A model generated the notes under the pieces. The model was not told the origin of the DNA and made no database searches. It worked only from the letters and a program-made list of their open reading frames with translations. Of a stretch of 64,000 nucleotides of DNA, positions 42,067 through 51,558 are shown piece by piece. Position numbers and translations under genes: made by a program. This DNA comes from JARRPM01 sp963765545. GTDB lineage: Bacteria > Pseudomonadota > Gammaproteobacteria > Pseudomonadales > Halieaceae. The stretch lies in NCBI GenBank assembly GCA_963765545.1, contig CAVXWW010000004.1, positions 620,001-684,000 of the forward strand. Reading direction: 5' to 3'. The first letter of the stretch is position 1, and every line of letters starts with the position of its first letter.

Positions 42067-42541
42067 CACAAATCTCCCGCAACAATCCTCCGCTGGCCAA
42101 TTCGACCAGGTCCAGCACCTGGGTAAACCCCTCTGTGCCGCCATAGTAAGGATCAGGTACTTCAACGTGATCCGTGCCATCGGCAAAATCCAGAAACAGG
42201 CCCAGGTGGCCGCAGTGGTTCAGAGGGCGCAGCGCCTGCAGTTCCGCCAGATTGCTCTTATCCATTGCCAGTATGTAATCAAAACGGCTGAAATCCTCGC
42301 GCTCTACCTGGCGCGCACGCTGCCGGCTCAGGTCATAACCGCGCCGCTTGGCCTCCTGGGTTGCCCTGCGATCCGGGGCCCCGCCCACGTGCCAGTCCCC
42401 GGTTCCACAGGAGTCTACCGCTATGACCTGGGACAAACGCTTTTGCTGGACCAGTGTCTCAAACACCCCGTGGGCCGTGGGGGAGCGGCATATGTTGCCC
42501 AGACAGACAAACAGTACCCGGGTCGTTATATCTTCCGTCAC
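42047..42541 (-). CDS. Low-molecular-weight protein tyrosine phosphatase
   Basis: 164 residues. The P-loop C-x5-R-S is FVCLGNICRSPTAHGVFE, with catalytic C13 and R19; the general-acid Asp is in VPDPYYGGTEGFTQVLDLVE. The fold also shows the AVDSCGTGDWHVGGAPDRRA segment typical of the family. It removes phosphate from tyrosines, and the free-standing kdsB-ptp-murB arrangement is the same as in Pseudomonas aeruginosa. Start ATG 42541 overlaps the kdsB stop by 4 bp. Its targets are unknown. Confidence 0.94.
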   Translation of the reverse strand: MTEDITTRVLFVCLGNICRSPTAHGVFETLVQQKRLSQVIAVDSCGTGDWHVGGAPDRRATQEAKRRGYDLSRQRARQVEREDFSRFDYILAMDKSNLAELQALRPLNHCGHLGLFLDFADGTDHVEVPDPYYGGTEGFTQVLDLVELASGGLLREICDAHPAA

Positions 42542-43308
42542 GCCGTTGCAGACCCATCGAAGTGAGCCCGGACAGCTTCGAGATCGGCTGCGGTATCCAC
42601 ACCTGCAGGAACCGTTTCGCAGGCCTCCGCTACATGAATTCCAACACCATTATAGAGCGCGCGCAATTGCTCCAGCTGTTCCAACTGCTCGGGCGGCGCC
42701 GGTTGCCAGCTGACGTACTGGTGCAGAAACGCGGTGCGATAGGCATAAACACCGATATGCCTGTACCAACTGCCCTGTTCCGGCATGAGTTGCCCACCGT
42801 CACTGAATTGCTCCCGGGGCCACGGGATGGTGGCGCGACTGAAATACAGTGCCAGGCCGTCGGCGCCAAACACCACTTTTACCGCATTGGGATTCAGCAG
42901 CTCCTCGATGTCTGTAATCTGCTCGCAAAGGGTCGCTATACCCGCTCTCTCATGCCCACCCAGGTTAAGCGCCACCTGGTCTATAACCGCAGGAGGAATC
43001 AGGGGCTCATCACCCTGCACGTTGACCACTATCTGTTCATCGTCCCAGCCGAAATGACTGGCCACTTCCTGCAGGCGATCGGTACCGGAAGGGTGATCTT
43101 CTGACGTCATGCAAACGTTCGCGCCAAACTCCCGGGCCACATGCAATATACGTTCGTCATCGGTGGCTATGACTACCTCGCTGGCAGAACTCAGCCGGGC
43201 CTGTTCCCATACTCTGTGCACCATTGTCTTACCCGCGATCTCCAGCAGCGGCTTACCCGGCAGCCGGGTGGAACCGTGGCGGGCAGGTATGACGATCGTA
43301 TAGGACAT
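42538..43308 (-). CDS. kdsB: 3-deoxy-manno-octulosonate cytidylyltransferase
   Basis: 256 residues. The nucleotide-binding N terminus IVIPARHGSTRLPGKPL, VVIATDDERI, CMTSEDHPSGTDRLQEV, the metal-binding VVNVQGDEPLIPP and the YRHIGVYAYRTAFL segment identify KdsB. It activates Kdo as CMP-Kdo for lipid A-core assembly in the cytoplasm. It is 16 bp after lpxK. In many gammaproteobacteria a Trm112-like gene separates lpxK and kdsB; none fits here. Confidence 0.97.
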   Translation of the reverse strand: MSYTIVIPARHGSTRLPGKPLLEIAGKTMVHRVWEQARLSSASEVVIATDDERILHVAREFGANVCMTSEDHPSGTDRLQEVASHFGWDDEQIVVNVQGDEPLIPPAVIDQVALNLGGHERAGIATLCEQITDIEELLNPNAVKVVFGADGLALYFSRATIPWPREQFSDGGQLMPEQGSWYRHIGVYAYRTAFLHQYVSWQPAPPEQLEQLEQLRALYNGVGIHVAEACETVPAGVDTAADLEAVRAHFDGSATA

Positions 43309-43324
43309 GTAAGCTCCGTATTAC

Positions 43325-44308
43325 TCAGCGTTGCACCAGGCCGGCTACCGCGTCAGTGACAGCCTGTGGCAGTTGTGCATTGATTTTCAGGTACCAGGCA
43401 TTGTGGTGAGCCAGGCCTGCGCATTTTACCGCGTCCTTCTCCGTCATGATAATGGGCTTAGCCGACAGCCCGGCAAAGTCGGCCGCGCTATAGACATGGT
43501 GATCGGGAAAGTAATGCGGTTCCGGCTCAAAGCCAAGCTCCCGCAGGCTCGCACCAAATTGCTCTGGCTGACCGATACCCGCCACCGCAAAAACAGCGCT
43601 GCCCAGGGCCGCAGGGTCGGGCGGGCATGTATCGCCGTTGTCGACATTTTTCAGGCAGTCCGGGCGATAGCGCACACCGGTATTCTGGTCACTGCTGCCC
43701 CGATAAAGCACATAATCTACCGAATCAAGTCGCGTTACGGGCTCACGCAGGGGACCGGCGGGCAGACAAAATCCGTTGCCAATGCCGCGTTGTTCATCGA
43801 GTACCGCAATTTCCATATCCCGCCCCAATGCATGGTGCTGCAGGCCATCATCGCTAAGCACCAGGTCAAGCTCGTTAGTGAGCAGGAGTTCGCGCACCGC
43901 ATCAACCCGCGAGGGTGCCACCACGCAGGGACAGCCCGTGCGTTGGTGGATAAGAATTGGCTCATCGCCGCACTCACTCACACTTGAGCTGCTATCGACC
44001 CTGCGCGGCGCCTGGAGGTTCACAGCACCGTAACCGCGACTGACAACCCCTACCCTGATGCCACGCTGTTGCAGATATTCGACCAGGGCAATAACGATGG
44101 GCGTCTTTCCGGTACCGCCAACGGTGATGTTACCAACAACAATCAGCGGCACCGGTGCGCGATATACTCGGGCCCAGCCGGCCAGGAAGAGCGCCCGACG
44201 GACGCCCACCACCGCCCGAAACAGAACTTCCAGCGGACGCAACAACCACAGCCACCAGGCGCCCCGATACCAGGCTCGCACCAATGTGTCGCGCCAGGAG
44301 TGCTTCAA
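43325..44308 (-). CDS. lpxK: Tetraacyldisaccharide 4'-kinase
   Basis: 327 residues. An N-terminal membrane-associated segment precedes the Walker A motif VVGNITVGGTGKTPIVIALVEYL. Other LpxK landmarks are VGVVSRGYGA, GDEPILIHQRTGCPCVVAPSR, LVLSDDGLQHHALGRDMEIAVLD and the C-terminal FPDHHVYSAADF and IIMTEKDAVKC. It phosphorylates the lipid A disaccharide at the 4' position on the inner face of the inner membrane. Start ATG 44308 overlaps the msbA stop by 4 bp, so lipid A kinase and flippase are co-translated. Confidence 0.97.
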   Translation of the reverse strand: MKHSWRDTLVRAWYRGAWWLWLLRPLEVLFRAVVGVRRALFLAGWARVYRAPVPLIVVGNITVGGTGKTPIVIALVEYLQQRGIRVGVVSRGYGAVNLQAPRRVDSSSSVSECGDEPILIHQRTGCPCVVAPSRVDAVRELLLTNELDLVLSDDGLQHHALGRDMEIAVLDEQRGIGNGFCLPAGPLREPVTRLDSVDYVLYRGSSDQNTGVRYRPDCLKNVDNGDTCPPDPAALGSAVFAVAGIGQPEQFGASLRELGFEPEPHYFPDHHVYSAADFAGLSAKPIIMTEKDAVKCAGLAHHNAWYLKINAQLPQAVTDAVAGLVQR

Positions 44309-46101
44309 TCGGCAAACTTCTGGTGGTACAGCTGTGCATACAGCCCACCCTCCTGCAGCAGGGCCCGGTGATTGCCGCAGGCGACTACCCTGCCCGCGTC
44401 CATCACCACGATACTGTCCGCGTGCTCAACCGTAGAGAGGCGATGGGCAATCACGATGGTGGTGCGATTGGCCATCACATTATCCAGCGCGCGCTGTATG
44501 CGATGCTCTGACTCGCTATCCAGGGCGGAGGTGGCTTCATCGAGGATGAGCACCGGAGCGTCTTTCAGGATAGCCCGGGCTATGGCGATACGCTGGCGCT
44601 GCCCCCCGCTGAGACCGCCACCGTCATCACCCAACACGGTTTGGAAGCCTTCGGGAAGCGCCTGTATAAAGTCCGTGGCGTAGGCTGCCTCAGTCGCTGC
44701 CCGCACCGCATCTTCCCCGGCATCTGCGAGCGAGCCATAGGCGATATTGTTGTAGATAGTATCGTGAAAAAGCGCGACTTTTTGCGATACCATCGCCAAC
44801 TGTGCACGCAGGTTGGCGAGCCGGTAGTCCGCCAGCGACACACCGTCCAGGGAAATCTCACCCGCTTCCAAGTCATAGAAGCGCGCGAGTAATTGCACCA
44901 GCGTTGTCTTGCCGCTGCCCGAGCGCCCCACCAGCGCAACCGTCTCGCCGGCGGGCACATCCAGCGATACATCCTGCAACACCGGGCGCTCACTGCCGGG
45001 GTAGGCAAACGAAACGTTGCGAATATTGATGTCACCCCTGGCACGTTCTACTACAAACCCACCGCTGTCTTGCTCTTCATCAAGGTCCAGTTGAGCAAAG
45101 ATATCTTCCGAGGCGGCAAGCCCACGCTGAATATCGCTCTGCACCTCGCTCAACTGGCGAACGGGTTTTCCCAACTGGGTGGCGGCCGTCAGGAATGCCA
45201 CCAGGGAGCCCGCGGTAAAACCGCTGAGGATGTCCGGGCTCAACGCGAACCACACAAGCGTTGCCAGAGCGAGAGCGAGCAGGGTCTGGATGATTGGTGT
45301 GCTGAGCCCGTCGGCAAATGCCATTTTGAGATTCTGGGCGCGGTTGTAGCTGCTGACCTGGCGAAACCGCTCCTGTTGCCGGGCCTGGCCGCCGAAAATC
45401 CGGATTTCGCGATAGCTACCGATACTTTCTCCGGACACCTGGGTGACGTCTCCCATAGAGGACTGTATACGGCGGCTATAACGGCGAAAGTGCTTGCCGA
45501 CAAAGCTCACCACCACGGCGATAACAGGCACCACAGCGATAAAAACCAGGCACAGGCGCCAGTTAAGGTAGAGCAGGTAGCTGACCAGGGCGATTACGGT
45601 GAGCCCCTCGCGGACAACGACTTTCAGGGCCTTGGTAACTGCCCCGGTAACCTGCTCTACGTTAAAAGTGATCCTGGATATGAGCGCACCCTGATTGTGG
45701 GCATCGTAATACGCGCTGGGCGCAACCAGCATCTTGTCGAAGAGTTGGCAGCGCAGGCGGTGAATCAGGGTTCGCGACACATGATTCATGCAGTAGTTGC
45801 CCATGAAAAAACCACTGGCCCGGGTGGCGGCGATAACAACCATCGCCACGGGTACGGCTATACGTGCAAACTCAACACGATCAAGGTTGCCGGGATCGAA
45901 AAAGCGGTAGACCACTGTTGAGACAATACCCGATGACACTTCAACGGTATCGTCGAGCGAGTCGAGCAGGAACTGCATCAGGTCGGCGAGCAGAACATTG
46001 CCCATGGAGTAAATCACATAGCCGAGCAGGCTCAGCAAGAACATCATCCACTGCGGGATGACATAGCCAAGCAGGCGCCGATATATTTGCCAGTCGTTCA
46101 T
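44305..46101 (-). CDS. msbA: Lipid A export ATP-binding/permease
   Basis: 598 residues from ATG 46101; an upstream 10-codon extension is less likely. Six-helix ABC exporter membrane domain (residues 15-320, with SRITFNVEQVTGAVTKALKVVVREG) and an ATPase domain: Walker A VGRSGSGKTTLVQLL, signature LSGGQRQRIAIARAIL, Walker B VLILDEATSALDSESE, H-loop VIAHRLSTVEHAD. It flips core-lipid A across the inner membrane as a homodimer. It is directly followed by lpxK and is 39 bp after exbD. Confidence 0.96.
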   Translation of the reverse strand: MNDWQIYRRLLGYVIPQWMMFLLSLLGYVIYSMGNVLLADLMQFLLDSLDDTVEVSSGIVSTVVYRFFDPGNLDRVEFARIAVPVAMVVIAATRASGFFMGNYCMNHVSRTLIHRLRCQLFDKMLVAPSAYYDAHNQGALISRITFNVEQVTGAVTKALKVVVREGLTVIALVSYLLYLNWRLCLVFIAVVPVIAVVVSFVGKHFRRYSRRIQSSMGDVTQVSGESIGSYREIRIFGGQARQQERFRQVSSYNRAQNLKMAFADGLSTPIIQTLLALALATLVWFALSPDILSGFTAGSLVAFLTAATQLGKPVRQLSEVQSDIQRGLAASEDIFAQLDLDEEQDSGGFVVERARGDINIRNVSFAYPGSERPVLQDVSLDVPAGETVALVGRSGSGKTTLVQLLARFYDLEAGEISLDGVSLADYRLANLRAQLAMVSQKVALFHDTIYNNIAYGSLADAGEDAVRAATEAAYATDFIQALPEGFQTVLGDDGGGLSGGQRQRIAIARAILKDAPVLILDEATSALDSESEHRIQRALDNVMANRTTIVIAHRLSTVEHADSIVVMDAGRVVACGNHRALLQEGGLYAQLYHQKFAD

Positions 46102-46140
46102 GCCGCTGCGCCCGGGCTGGTCATACGGCAATTCGGAATG

Positions 46141-46572
46141 CTAGCCACCCGAGTCCGCCCCGACGGGCTGCCGCGTGGTGATACTCAGGTGGACAAAGCC
46201 CATCTGGCCCGCGGCATCCATTGCCTGCACCACATGCTGGTGAGCCGTATCGGCATCAGCAGTGATAATCATGGGCATGGTGGTGTCGCCGGCGGCGATC
46301 TTGTAGATGGCCGCCTGCAGGGTTCGCATACGGTTATCCACCAGGCCCTGGCCATTAACCCGGAAATTACCCAGTTCATCAATCAGGATCTCGACCTGCT
46401 GATCGACAACCTCTTTTACAGTCCCCTCGGCCTCCGGCAGGTCTATGCTCAACTGTGTTTCCCGGGTAAAGGTGGTAGAGACCATGAAAAATATGAGCAG
46501 CAGAAATACCACATCAATCAAGGGAGTCAGGTTGATGCCCACCTCTTCTCGATGTCTGCGCCTGAACTTCAA
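46141..46572 (-). CDS. exbD: ExbD/TolR-family biopolymer transport protein
   Basis: 143 residues. One N-terminal membrane helix follows the charged start RRRHREEVGINLTPLIDVVFLLLIFFMVSTTF, with the conserved proton-path Asp in LIDVVF. The periplasmic domain begins LSIDLPEAEGT. It forms with ExbB the proton-driven motor that energises an outer-membrane or envelope process. Here, 39 bp before msbA, the partner is unknown; no TonB gene is in the window. The start overlaps the exbB stop by 4 bp. Confidence 0.93.
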   Translation of the reverse strand: MKFRRRHREEVGINLTPLIDVVFLLLIFFMVSTTFTRETQLSIDLPEAEGTVKEVVDQQVEILIDELGNFRVNGQGLVDNRMRTLQAAIYKIAAGDTTMPMIITADADTAHQHVVQAMDAAGQMGFVHLSITTRQPVGADSGG

Positions 46573-47198
46573 GAGCGGGTTTCCGTGTTCTCTTCGCTGT
46601 GCAGGGCATCGACCAGCTTGATGGTTTCCTGCTCCAGCTCGACCACAATGCCATCGATACGGCCGACAAAATATCGGTGCATCACCAGCGCCGGAATAGC
46701 CACAGTAAGCCCCGCGGCGGTAGTAATCAGGGCCTGGGATATACCACCCGCCAGCGCGCTGGCATTACCCGTGCCCTGCGCCATGATTTCAGCGAAGACC
46801 TTGATCATGCCCACTACCGTACCCAGCAGCCCCAGCAGGGGCGTAACCGCCGCTATTGTGCCCAGGGTGTTCAGGTAACGTTCCAGGTCGTGTACCACGT
46901 GCGCCGCGGCCTCCTGAATGCTCTCTTTCATCACGTCCCGTCCGTGGTAGGCATTACCCAGTCCCGCGGCCAGGATCCGCCCCAGCGGGGAGGCCTTCTT
47001 GAGGTTGCGCAGCCGCTCCGCGTCCAGTTCGCCGTCCTTGAGCTGTTTCCAGACCGTGGCCAGCAGGTGGGGCGGTGCGATTTTCCTGGGGTTCAAGGTA
47101 TAAAGGCGTTCTACACAGATGGCCAGGCCAACTACAGAGCACAGCATGATAAGCCCCATCAGCCAACCGCCGGCAGTTAACAATTCAAGCACAACCAC
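46569..47198 (-). CDS. exbB: ExbB/TolQ/MotA-family proton channel subunit
   Basis: 209 residues, three membrane segments. MotA/TolQ/ExbB domain: YLNTLGTIAAVTPLLGLLGTVVGMIKVF and GGISQALITTAAGLTVAIPALVMHRYF, the two helices lining the channel. It pairs with ExbD. The start is GTG 47198 or GTG 47192 (the latter better spaced from GGGG). The same exbB-exbD-msbA-lpxK order occurs in Pseudomonas. It follows comEC by 70 bp. Confidence 0.93.
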   Translation of the reverse strand: MVVLELLTAGGWLMGLIMLCSVVGLAICVERLYTLNPRKIAPPHLLATVWKQLKDGELDAERLRNLKKASPLGRILAAGLGNAYHGRDVMKESIQEAAAHVVHDLERYLNTLGTIAAVTPLLGLLGTVVGMIKVFAEIMAQGTGNASALAGGISQALITTAAGLTVAIPALVMHRYFVGRIDGIVVELEQETIKLVDALHSEENTETRS

Positions 47199-47262
47199 TT
47201 ACCCCTGATTTTTGTAATGGCGCCATTATACGCATAGCCCAGGGACTGAGAAACCAAAGGAA

Positions 47263-49575
47263 TTACATCCAGAATCGCTTGTATTGTTGGCGCCAGATGC
47301 TCACTTTCACCGACTCCCCGGGAGTGAATTCGTATTGCAGGGCGCCCCCGGTGGCGGTGCTGAACACGGTGGCACCAGAATCGCGCAAGCGGCCCAGGAC
47401 AAGGGGATGAGGATGGCCGAATGGGTTGGCATAGCCGCTACTTATCACTGCGATAGCAGGCCTGACGTGCTTCAGTAGGGTCCAAGAAGAGGAGGTTCGG
47501 CTACCGTGGTGGCCGACCAGTAACCAGTCGCTGGCAAGCGCATCGGACCAGTACCGCACCAGCTCGCGTTCCTGTCCCCGCTCCACATCTCCCGCCAGTA
47601 ACAGTGTGTGACCGCCGGCGTCAATCTGCAACACGCAGGAGCCGTCGTTACTGGACTGCGGGTCAGCCTGTGCGGGGGAAAGAAACTGGAACTGCTGGCC
47701 ACCCGGCCAGCGCCATGCCTGCCCGGCCCGGCATGGCCTCGCGCCGGAAACAGCAGCCGTATCTCCCCCGTAATAGACCCGGGAGGCGGGCATTGCAGAC
47801 AACAGCGTCCGGGCGCCGGCGCTGTGATCGTTATCGGGGTGGCTCAGCACGAGCGTATCCATTGTGGTGATCCCCTGCTGACGCAAAAAGGGAAGCAGTA
47901 CTGTGCTGGCCATATTCGCCCCAACCGGGTCGCCACCGCCGGTATCGTAGACAAGAAGCCTGTCCCGTGTGCGCACAATGACCGCGGTGCCCTGCCCCAC
48001 ATCCATTACAGTCACCCTGGTGGTACCCTGGCGACTGGGGCCGTCAGCACCCGGGGCGTCAGGGGCCAGCGGGACCAGGATTGGCAGCAAAAATAGTACT
48101 GCCAGGCCGCGTACCCACCAGGATACGGGTAACACCAGCAACAGGATTCCCGTTGCGGCCAATACCGTATCTGCCAGCGATGCAGTCAGTGGCCTGTATA
48201 GCCAGCTATGCTCACCCCCCAGCGCCCGGGCGGCTGGCAGTAATATCTCCAGCGGCCAGGCAGCCATTTGCCACAGCCATTCCTCTACTGAAGGCAGCAC
48301 GTACATGGCCAATACCGACAGCAGGGCGAGCGGCACGACCACAAGCCCTATTAGTGGCACCATCAACAGGTTGGCCAGGCCGGCGATGACGCTGCTGCCA
48401 CCAAACCACCAGGCTCCCATCGGCAACATCACCAGGGACATGAACAGGTGGGTAGAGAGCAGCCGCGAGACTATCCCCCGGGATTGCCAGTGCGATAGCC
48501 AGAGCAGAGCCGCCACCGCGCTAAATGACAGCCAGAAGCCGCTCCCCAGTGCTGCCAGCGGGTTTATCGCCATCACAACCACTGCCGCCAGCAGAAGGTT
48601 GTTGGTCGCTTTACTGCTGCGCCCCACCAGGTTAGCAATTAGAAAGCACAGCAGCATGCAGAATGCTCGTTGGGTGGCTACTGAAAACCCGGCCAGCGCT
48701 GTGTAAGCACCGCACAGGATCAATGCCATCACTGCCGACAAGCCATTTATCGGCAACCCGGCCAGCACCAGTCCTCGTTGCAGCGCGCCACCCAGCAGGT
48801 AGGCGGCCCCTGCGACCAGGCCCACATGAAGACCGGAGATTACCAGCAGGTGATTGATACCGAACTGCTGAAACAGCTGCCACAAGCCCGTATCGATACC
48901 ACTTTTGTCTGCCACCGTGAGGGCTGCAAGTATCGCTGTCACCCCTGGCTCAAGCGGCAGAGAAGCAATACGTTCGCTGATCCGCTGGCGCTGGCGATCG
49001 GGAAAGTCTGCAAGATTTGAAGGCCCGGTGCCTTTGACGGCCAGGCGGGGGTCACTGCGAACACTGCCGACCGCATCGATACCTGTTTGCGCATACCAGG
49101 CTTGCATATTGAACGAGGCAGGGTTGGCCAGGCCCCAGGGCCGGGCCAGCTTCGCGGAAAACTCCCACTGATCCCCGGGGGAGATTTTGGCGGGGCCGTA
49201 GTAGGACAGCAGCACCCGTTTGGGGCCGGCGCAGCGTCGGGGTTCCAGTAGATCAACTCGCAGCTCGAAGCGCTGCCGGCTTCGGCCATCCTCAAAGTAG
49301 CTGGTCCGTGGCAAGGAAGCCACGCTCCCGGTCAGCGCCACTGGCTGACGAACACAGTCTTCGGGCAAGCGCCTGTCCAACAGCAGATATCCGTGGCAAA
49401 GCGCCAGGCAGCAACCCAAAGCCGTGCCGGACAGGCCGCGCCAGACCGGGCCTTTACAGCCCAGCAGACTGACGCCCAATGCCCCCGTCAGTATCAGCCC
49501 CGGCAGGCCGGGTAGGCGGGGTAACAGCAGTACTGACAACATGCCCAGTACCAGGCCGATCATCCATGATCTCAT
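47263..49575 (-). CDS. comEC: DNA internalization competence protein ComEC/Rec2
   Basis: 770 residues from ATG 49575; an upstream in-frame extension has no family similarity. Three domains appear: DUF4131 with N-terminal membrane helices (PRRCAGPKRVLLSYYG region), the competence membrane domain (LLVISGLHVGLVAGAAYLLG, SVATQRAFCMLLCFL) and a C-terminal metallo-beta-lactamase-like domain (VMDVGQGTAVIVRTRDRLLVYDTGGGD, TLVLSHPDNDHSAGARTLL, LLVGHHGSRTSSS). It makes the inner-membrane channel for DNA uptake and may degrade the non-transported strand. Full length, so natural competence is possible, but other competence genes are outside the window. Confidence 0.95.
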   Translation of the reverse strand: MRSWMIGLVLGMLSVLLLPRLPGLPGLILTGALGVSLLGCKGPVWRGLSGTALGCCLALCHGYLLLDRRLPEDCVRQPVALTGSVASLPRTSYFEDGRSRQRFELRVDLLEPRRCAGPKRVLLSYYGPAKISPGDQWEFSAKLARPWGLANPASFNMQAWYAQTGIDAVGSVRSDPRLAVKGTGPSNLADFPDRQRQRISERIASLPLEPGVTAILAALTVADKSGIDTGLWQLFQQFGINHLLVISGLHVGLVAGAAYLLGGALQRGLVLAGLPINGLSAVMALILCGAYTALAGFSVATQRAFCMLLCFLIANLVGRSSKATNNLLLAAVVVMAINPLAALGSGFWLSFSAVAALLWLSHWQSRGIVSRLLSTHLFMSLVMLPMGAWWFGGSSVIAGLANLLMVPLIGLVVVPLALLSVLAMYVLPSVEEWLWQMAAWPLEILLPAARALGGEHSWLYRPLTASLADTVLAATGILLLVLPVSWWVRGLAVLFLLPILVPLAPDAPGADGPSRQGTTRVTVMDVGQGTAVIVRTRDRLLVYDTGGGDPVGANMASTVLLPFLRQQGITTMDTLVLSHPDNDHSAGARTLLSAMPASRVYYGGDTAAVSGARPCRAGQAWRWPGGQQFQFLSPAQADPQSSNDGSCVLQIDAGGHTLLLAGDVERGQERELVRYWSDALASDWLLVGHHGSRTSSSWTLLKHVRPAIAVISSGYANPFGHPHPLVLGRLRDSGATVFSTATGGALQYEFTPGESVKVSIWRQQYKRFWM

Positions 49576-49777
49576 CCAGGCTACCTCGGATCCTCCGGAA
49601 AGCGTGCCTGGCCCGCAGCAGCGGCCAGCCAACGGTCTAGAGTAGCGGGCACTTTATAGGCATAATGATGAGGGCCGAGGCGCAGACAACGCTTCAAGGA
49701 AAGGCCGCAGCATCACGGCTCTGCCAGTGAATCACAATCAGCCAGGGAACGACACAGCAGATCCGGTCACCCACACA

Positions 49778-50314
49778 ATGCCTAAAAAAACGCTCAAATC
49801 CCTAATGCCCACTGCGGCCCGGGTACGTGAAATAAAGTCTCTGCATATCCTGGGAGAGTGGATTTACGAAACCAACCTGTGGCACCTGAATCGCTACTCG
49901 GCCTCGATGGCGTTTTTTGTTGGCCTGTTCATGGCGTTCATGCCCATTCCCGGGCAGATGCCGGTTGCGGCGCTGCTGGCGCTTTACCTGCGGTGTAACC
50001 TGCCGATCTCTGTCACCCTGGTCTGGATCACCAACCCGCTTACGATGCCGGCCCTGTTCTTTATGGCTTACCAGGTGGGCGGGCTGATTATCAATGTGCC
50101 CTTAACGCCGGTGGAGTTTGAACTGAGCATCAACTGGCTTACCCACCAGCTAGCCAGCATCTGGCAACCTTTTCTGCTGGGCTGCCTGATCTGCGGACTG
50201 TTTTTTGGTTGCCTGGGGTATTTTGTGGTCAGTATGCTGTGGCGCTGGCGGGTTTCTGTTCACTGGCGCGAGCGCAAGCGCAGACGCGCCAGAGCAAGAC
50301 GTGATAACGGCTAA
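49778..50314 (+). CDS. DUF2062 membrane protein
   Basis: 178 residues from ATG 49778; the frame is open from 49727 but DUF2062 proteins normally start MPKK or MPRK as here. Conserved features are SLHILGEWIYETNLWHLNRYSASMAFFVGLFMAFMPIPGQMPVAALLALYLRCNLP and WITNPLTMPALFFMAYQVG, then a strongly basic tail (RERKRRRARARRD). About three membrane segments. The function of the family is unknown; it is often near envelope genes. It converges on lolE with a 4-bp overlap. Confidence 0.85.
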   Translation: MPKKTLKSLMPTAARVREIKSLHILGEWIYETNLWHLNRYSASMAFFVGLFMAFMPIPGQMPVAALLALYLRCNLPISVTLVWITNPLTMPALFFMAYQVGGLIINVPLTPVEFELSINWLTHQLASIWQPFLLGCLICGLFFGCLGYFVVSMLWRWRVSVHWRERKRRRARARRDNG

Positions 50315-51558
50315 CTGCGGTCCTGGTTGAGGATCATCGCCGGTGCAAGCCGGGCCGCTCTCAGGGCGGGATAGATGGCCGCTACCACGCACATGGCAAA
50401 GGCCACCCCGCCCACGACCAGGACATCACGCCAGAGCAGGTCGACCGGCAAAAAAGATACCGGGTAGACATCAGTATTGAGAAAATTCATGTCCAGCAGT
50501 CGCTCCAGACCACTCACAAGGTCGGGTACCAGCTGGCTGCCCAGCGCACCCAGAATAGCGCCCAGCGTGACACCCACCAGGCCGATCATGGCGCCCTGCA
50601 GCACGAATATAATCGCGATATCGCGCGGGGCCGCGCCGAGTGTCCGCAGGATCGCGATATTGCTCTGCTTGTCAAAAACCACCAGCACCAGTGAAGACAC
50701 CACATTGAAAGCCGCCACCGCGATAATCGAAAATAACAGCACCGTTACCAGGTCACGGGATAACTGGATCGCGGCGTACAAATTGCCATGGGTCATCATC
50801 CAGTTGGTCGCGTAGTAACCCGAAGGCATATTGTTCATTAACTCCCAGCCCACACGCGTCACATCGAACAAGTCGTTCGTGGCAACACGCAGGCCACTCA
50901 CCGCCGTGCCCAGGCCCGCCAGTTCCGACGCCAGGCCGAGTTGCACGATGGCTGCGGCCTGGTCGAGCTCAGTGCCGGTTTCGAGCAGGGCCACCAGTTG
51001 CAGGGACTCGAATCGTGTGGCGCGCGCATCACTACCCGGGCCAGCGCCGGGTACAATCAAGGTGAGTTCGTCGCCGCGCCCTACCCCGAGGCGCTCGGCG
51101 ATACCCACTCCCAACACCAGTGCGTTCGGTTGCTGCCCGAAACTGGTGACCTCATCCTCATCCAGGCTGGCCAACAAACGCGTCACAGCAGCGGAGTCGC
51201 CGCTGTCTATCCCCACGCCCATGGCGGTCTCAATCTTGTCACCACGCATGAACAGGGCGTCGAACTCGGTGAACGGAGCCACTTCGATGACGTCCGGGTG
51301 TTGTGCAACCAATGCGGTTTGCTCGCGCCAGTTTTGTATGGGAATGCTGCTGTGCAAGGTTATATGGGGCACCATTCCCAGGATCCGTTCACGCATCTCC
51401 TTGTCAAAGCCGTTCATCACCGACAGCACCACAATGAGCAGGCTGATGGCCAGCACCAGGCCCAGCATCGACAGGCTGGACAGAAAAGTCGACAGCTGGC
51501 CTCCACCCAGGGCGAAGGTGTAACGGATCGCTATACGCAGGCGTTCAAGAAAACTCAT
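50311..51558 (-). CDS. lolE: Lipoprotein-releasing ABC permease, LolE type
   Basis: 415 residues. Four membrane helices: one N-terminal (STFLSSLSMLGLVLAISLLIVVLSVMNGFDKEMRERILG) and three C-terminal (AAFNVVSSLVLVVFDKQSNIAILRTLGAAPRDIAIIFVLQG and following), with a large periplasmic domain between, the LolC/E layout. With LolD and LolC it extracts outer-membrane lipoproteins from the inner membrane and passes them to LolA. Assignment as LolE rather than LolC rests on position after lolD. The start overlaps the lolD stop by 4 bp. Confidence 0.93.
   Translation of the reverse strand: MSFLERLRIAIRYTFALGGGQLSTFLSSLSMLGLVLAISLLIVVLSVMNGFDKEMRERILGMVPHITLHSSIPIQNWREQTALVAQHPDVIEVAPFTEFDALFMRGDKIETAMGVGIDSGDSAAVTRLLASLDEDEVTSFGQQPNALVLGVGIAERLGVGRGDELTLIVPGAGPGSDARATRFESLQLVALLETGTELDQAAAIVQLGLASELAGLGTAVSGLRVATNDLFDVTRVGWELMNNMPSGYYATNWMMTHGNLYAAIQLSRDLVTVLLFSIIAVAAFNVVSSLVLVVFDKQSNIAILRTLGAAPRDIAIIFVLQGAMIGLVGVTLGAILGALGSQLVPDLVSGLERLLDMNFLNTDVYPVSFLPVDLLWRDVLVVGGVAFAMCVVAAIYPALRAARLAPAMILNQDRS

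Noticed and set aside
43309..43324. A Trm112-like gene expected between lpxK and kdsB.
   Set aside because: Only 16 bp separate the two genes here, so it is absent at this place.
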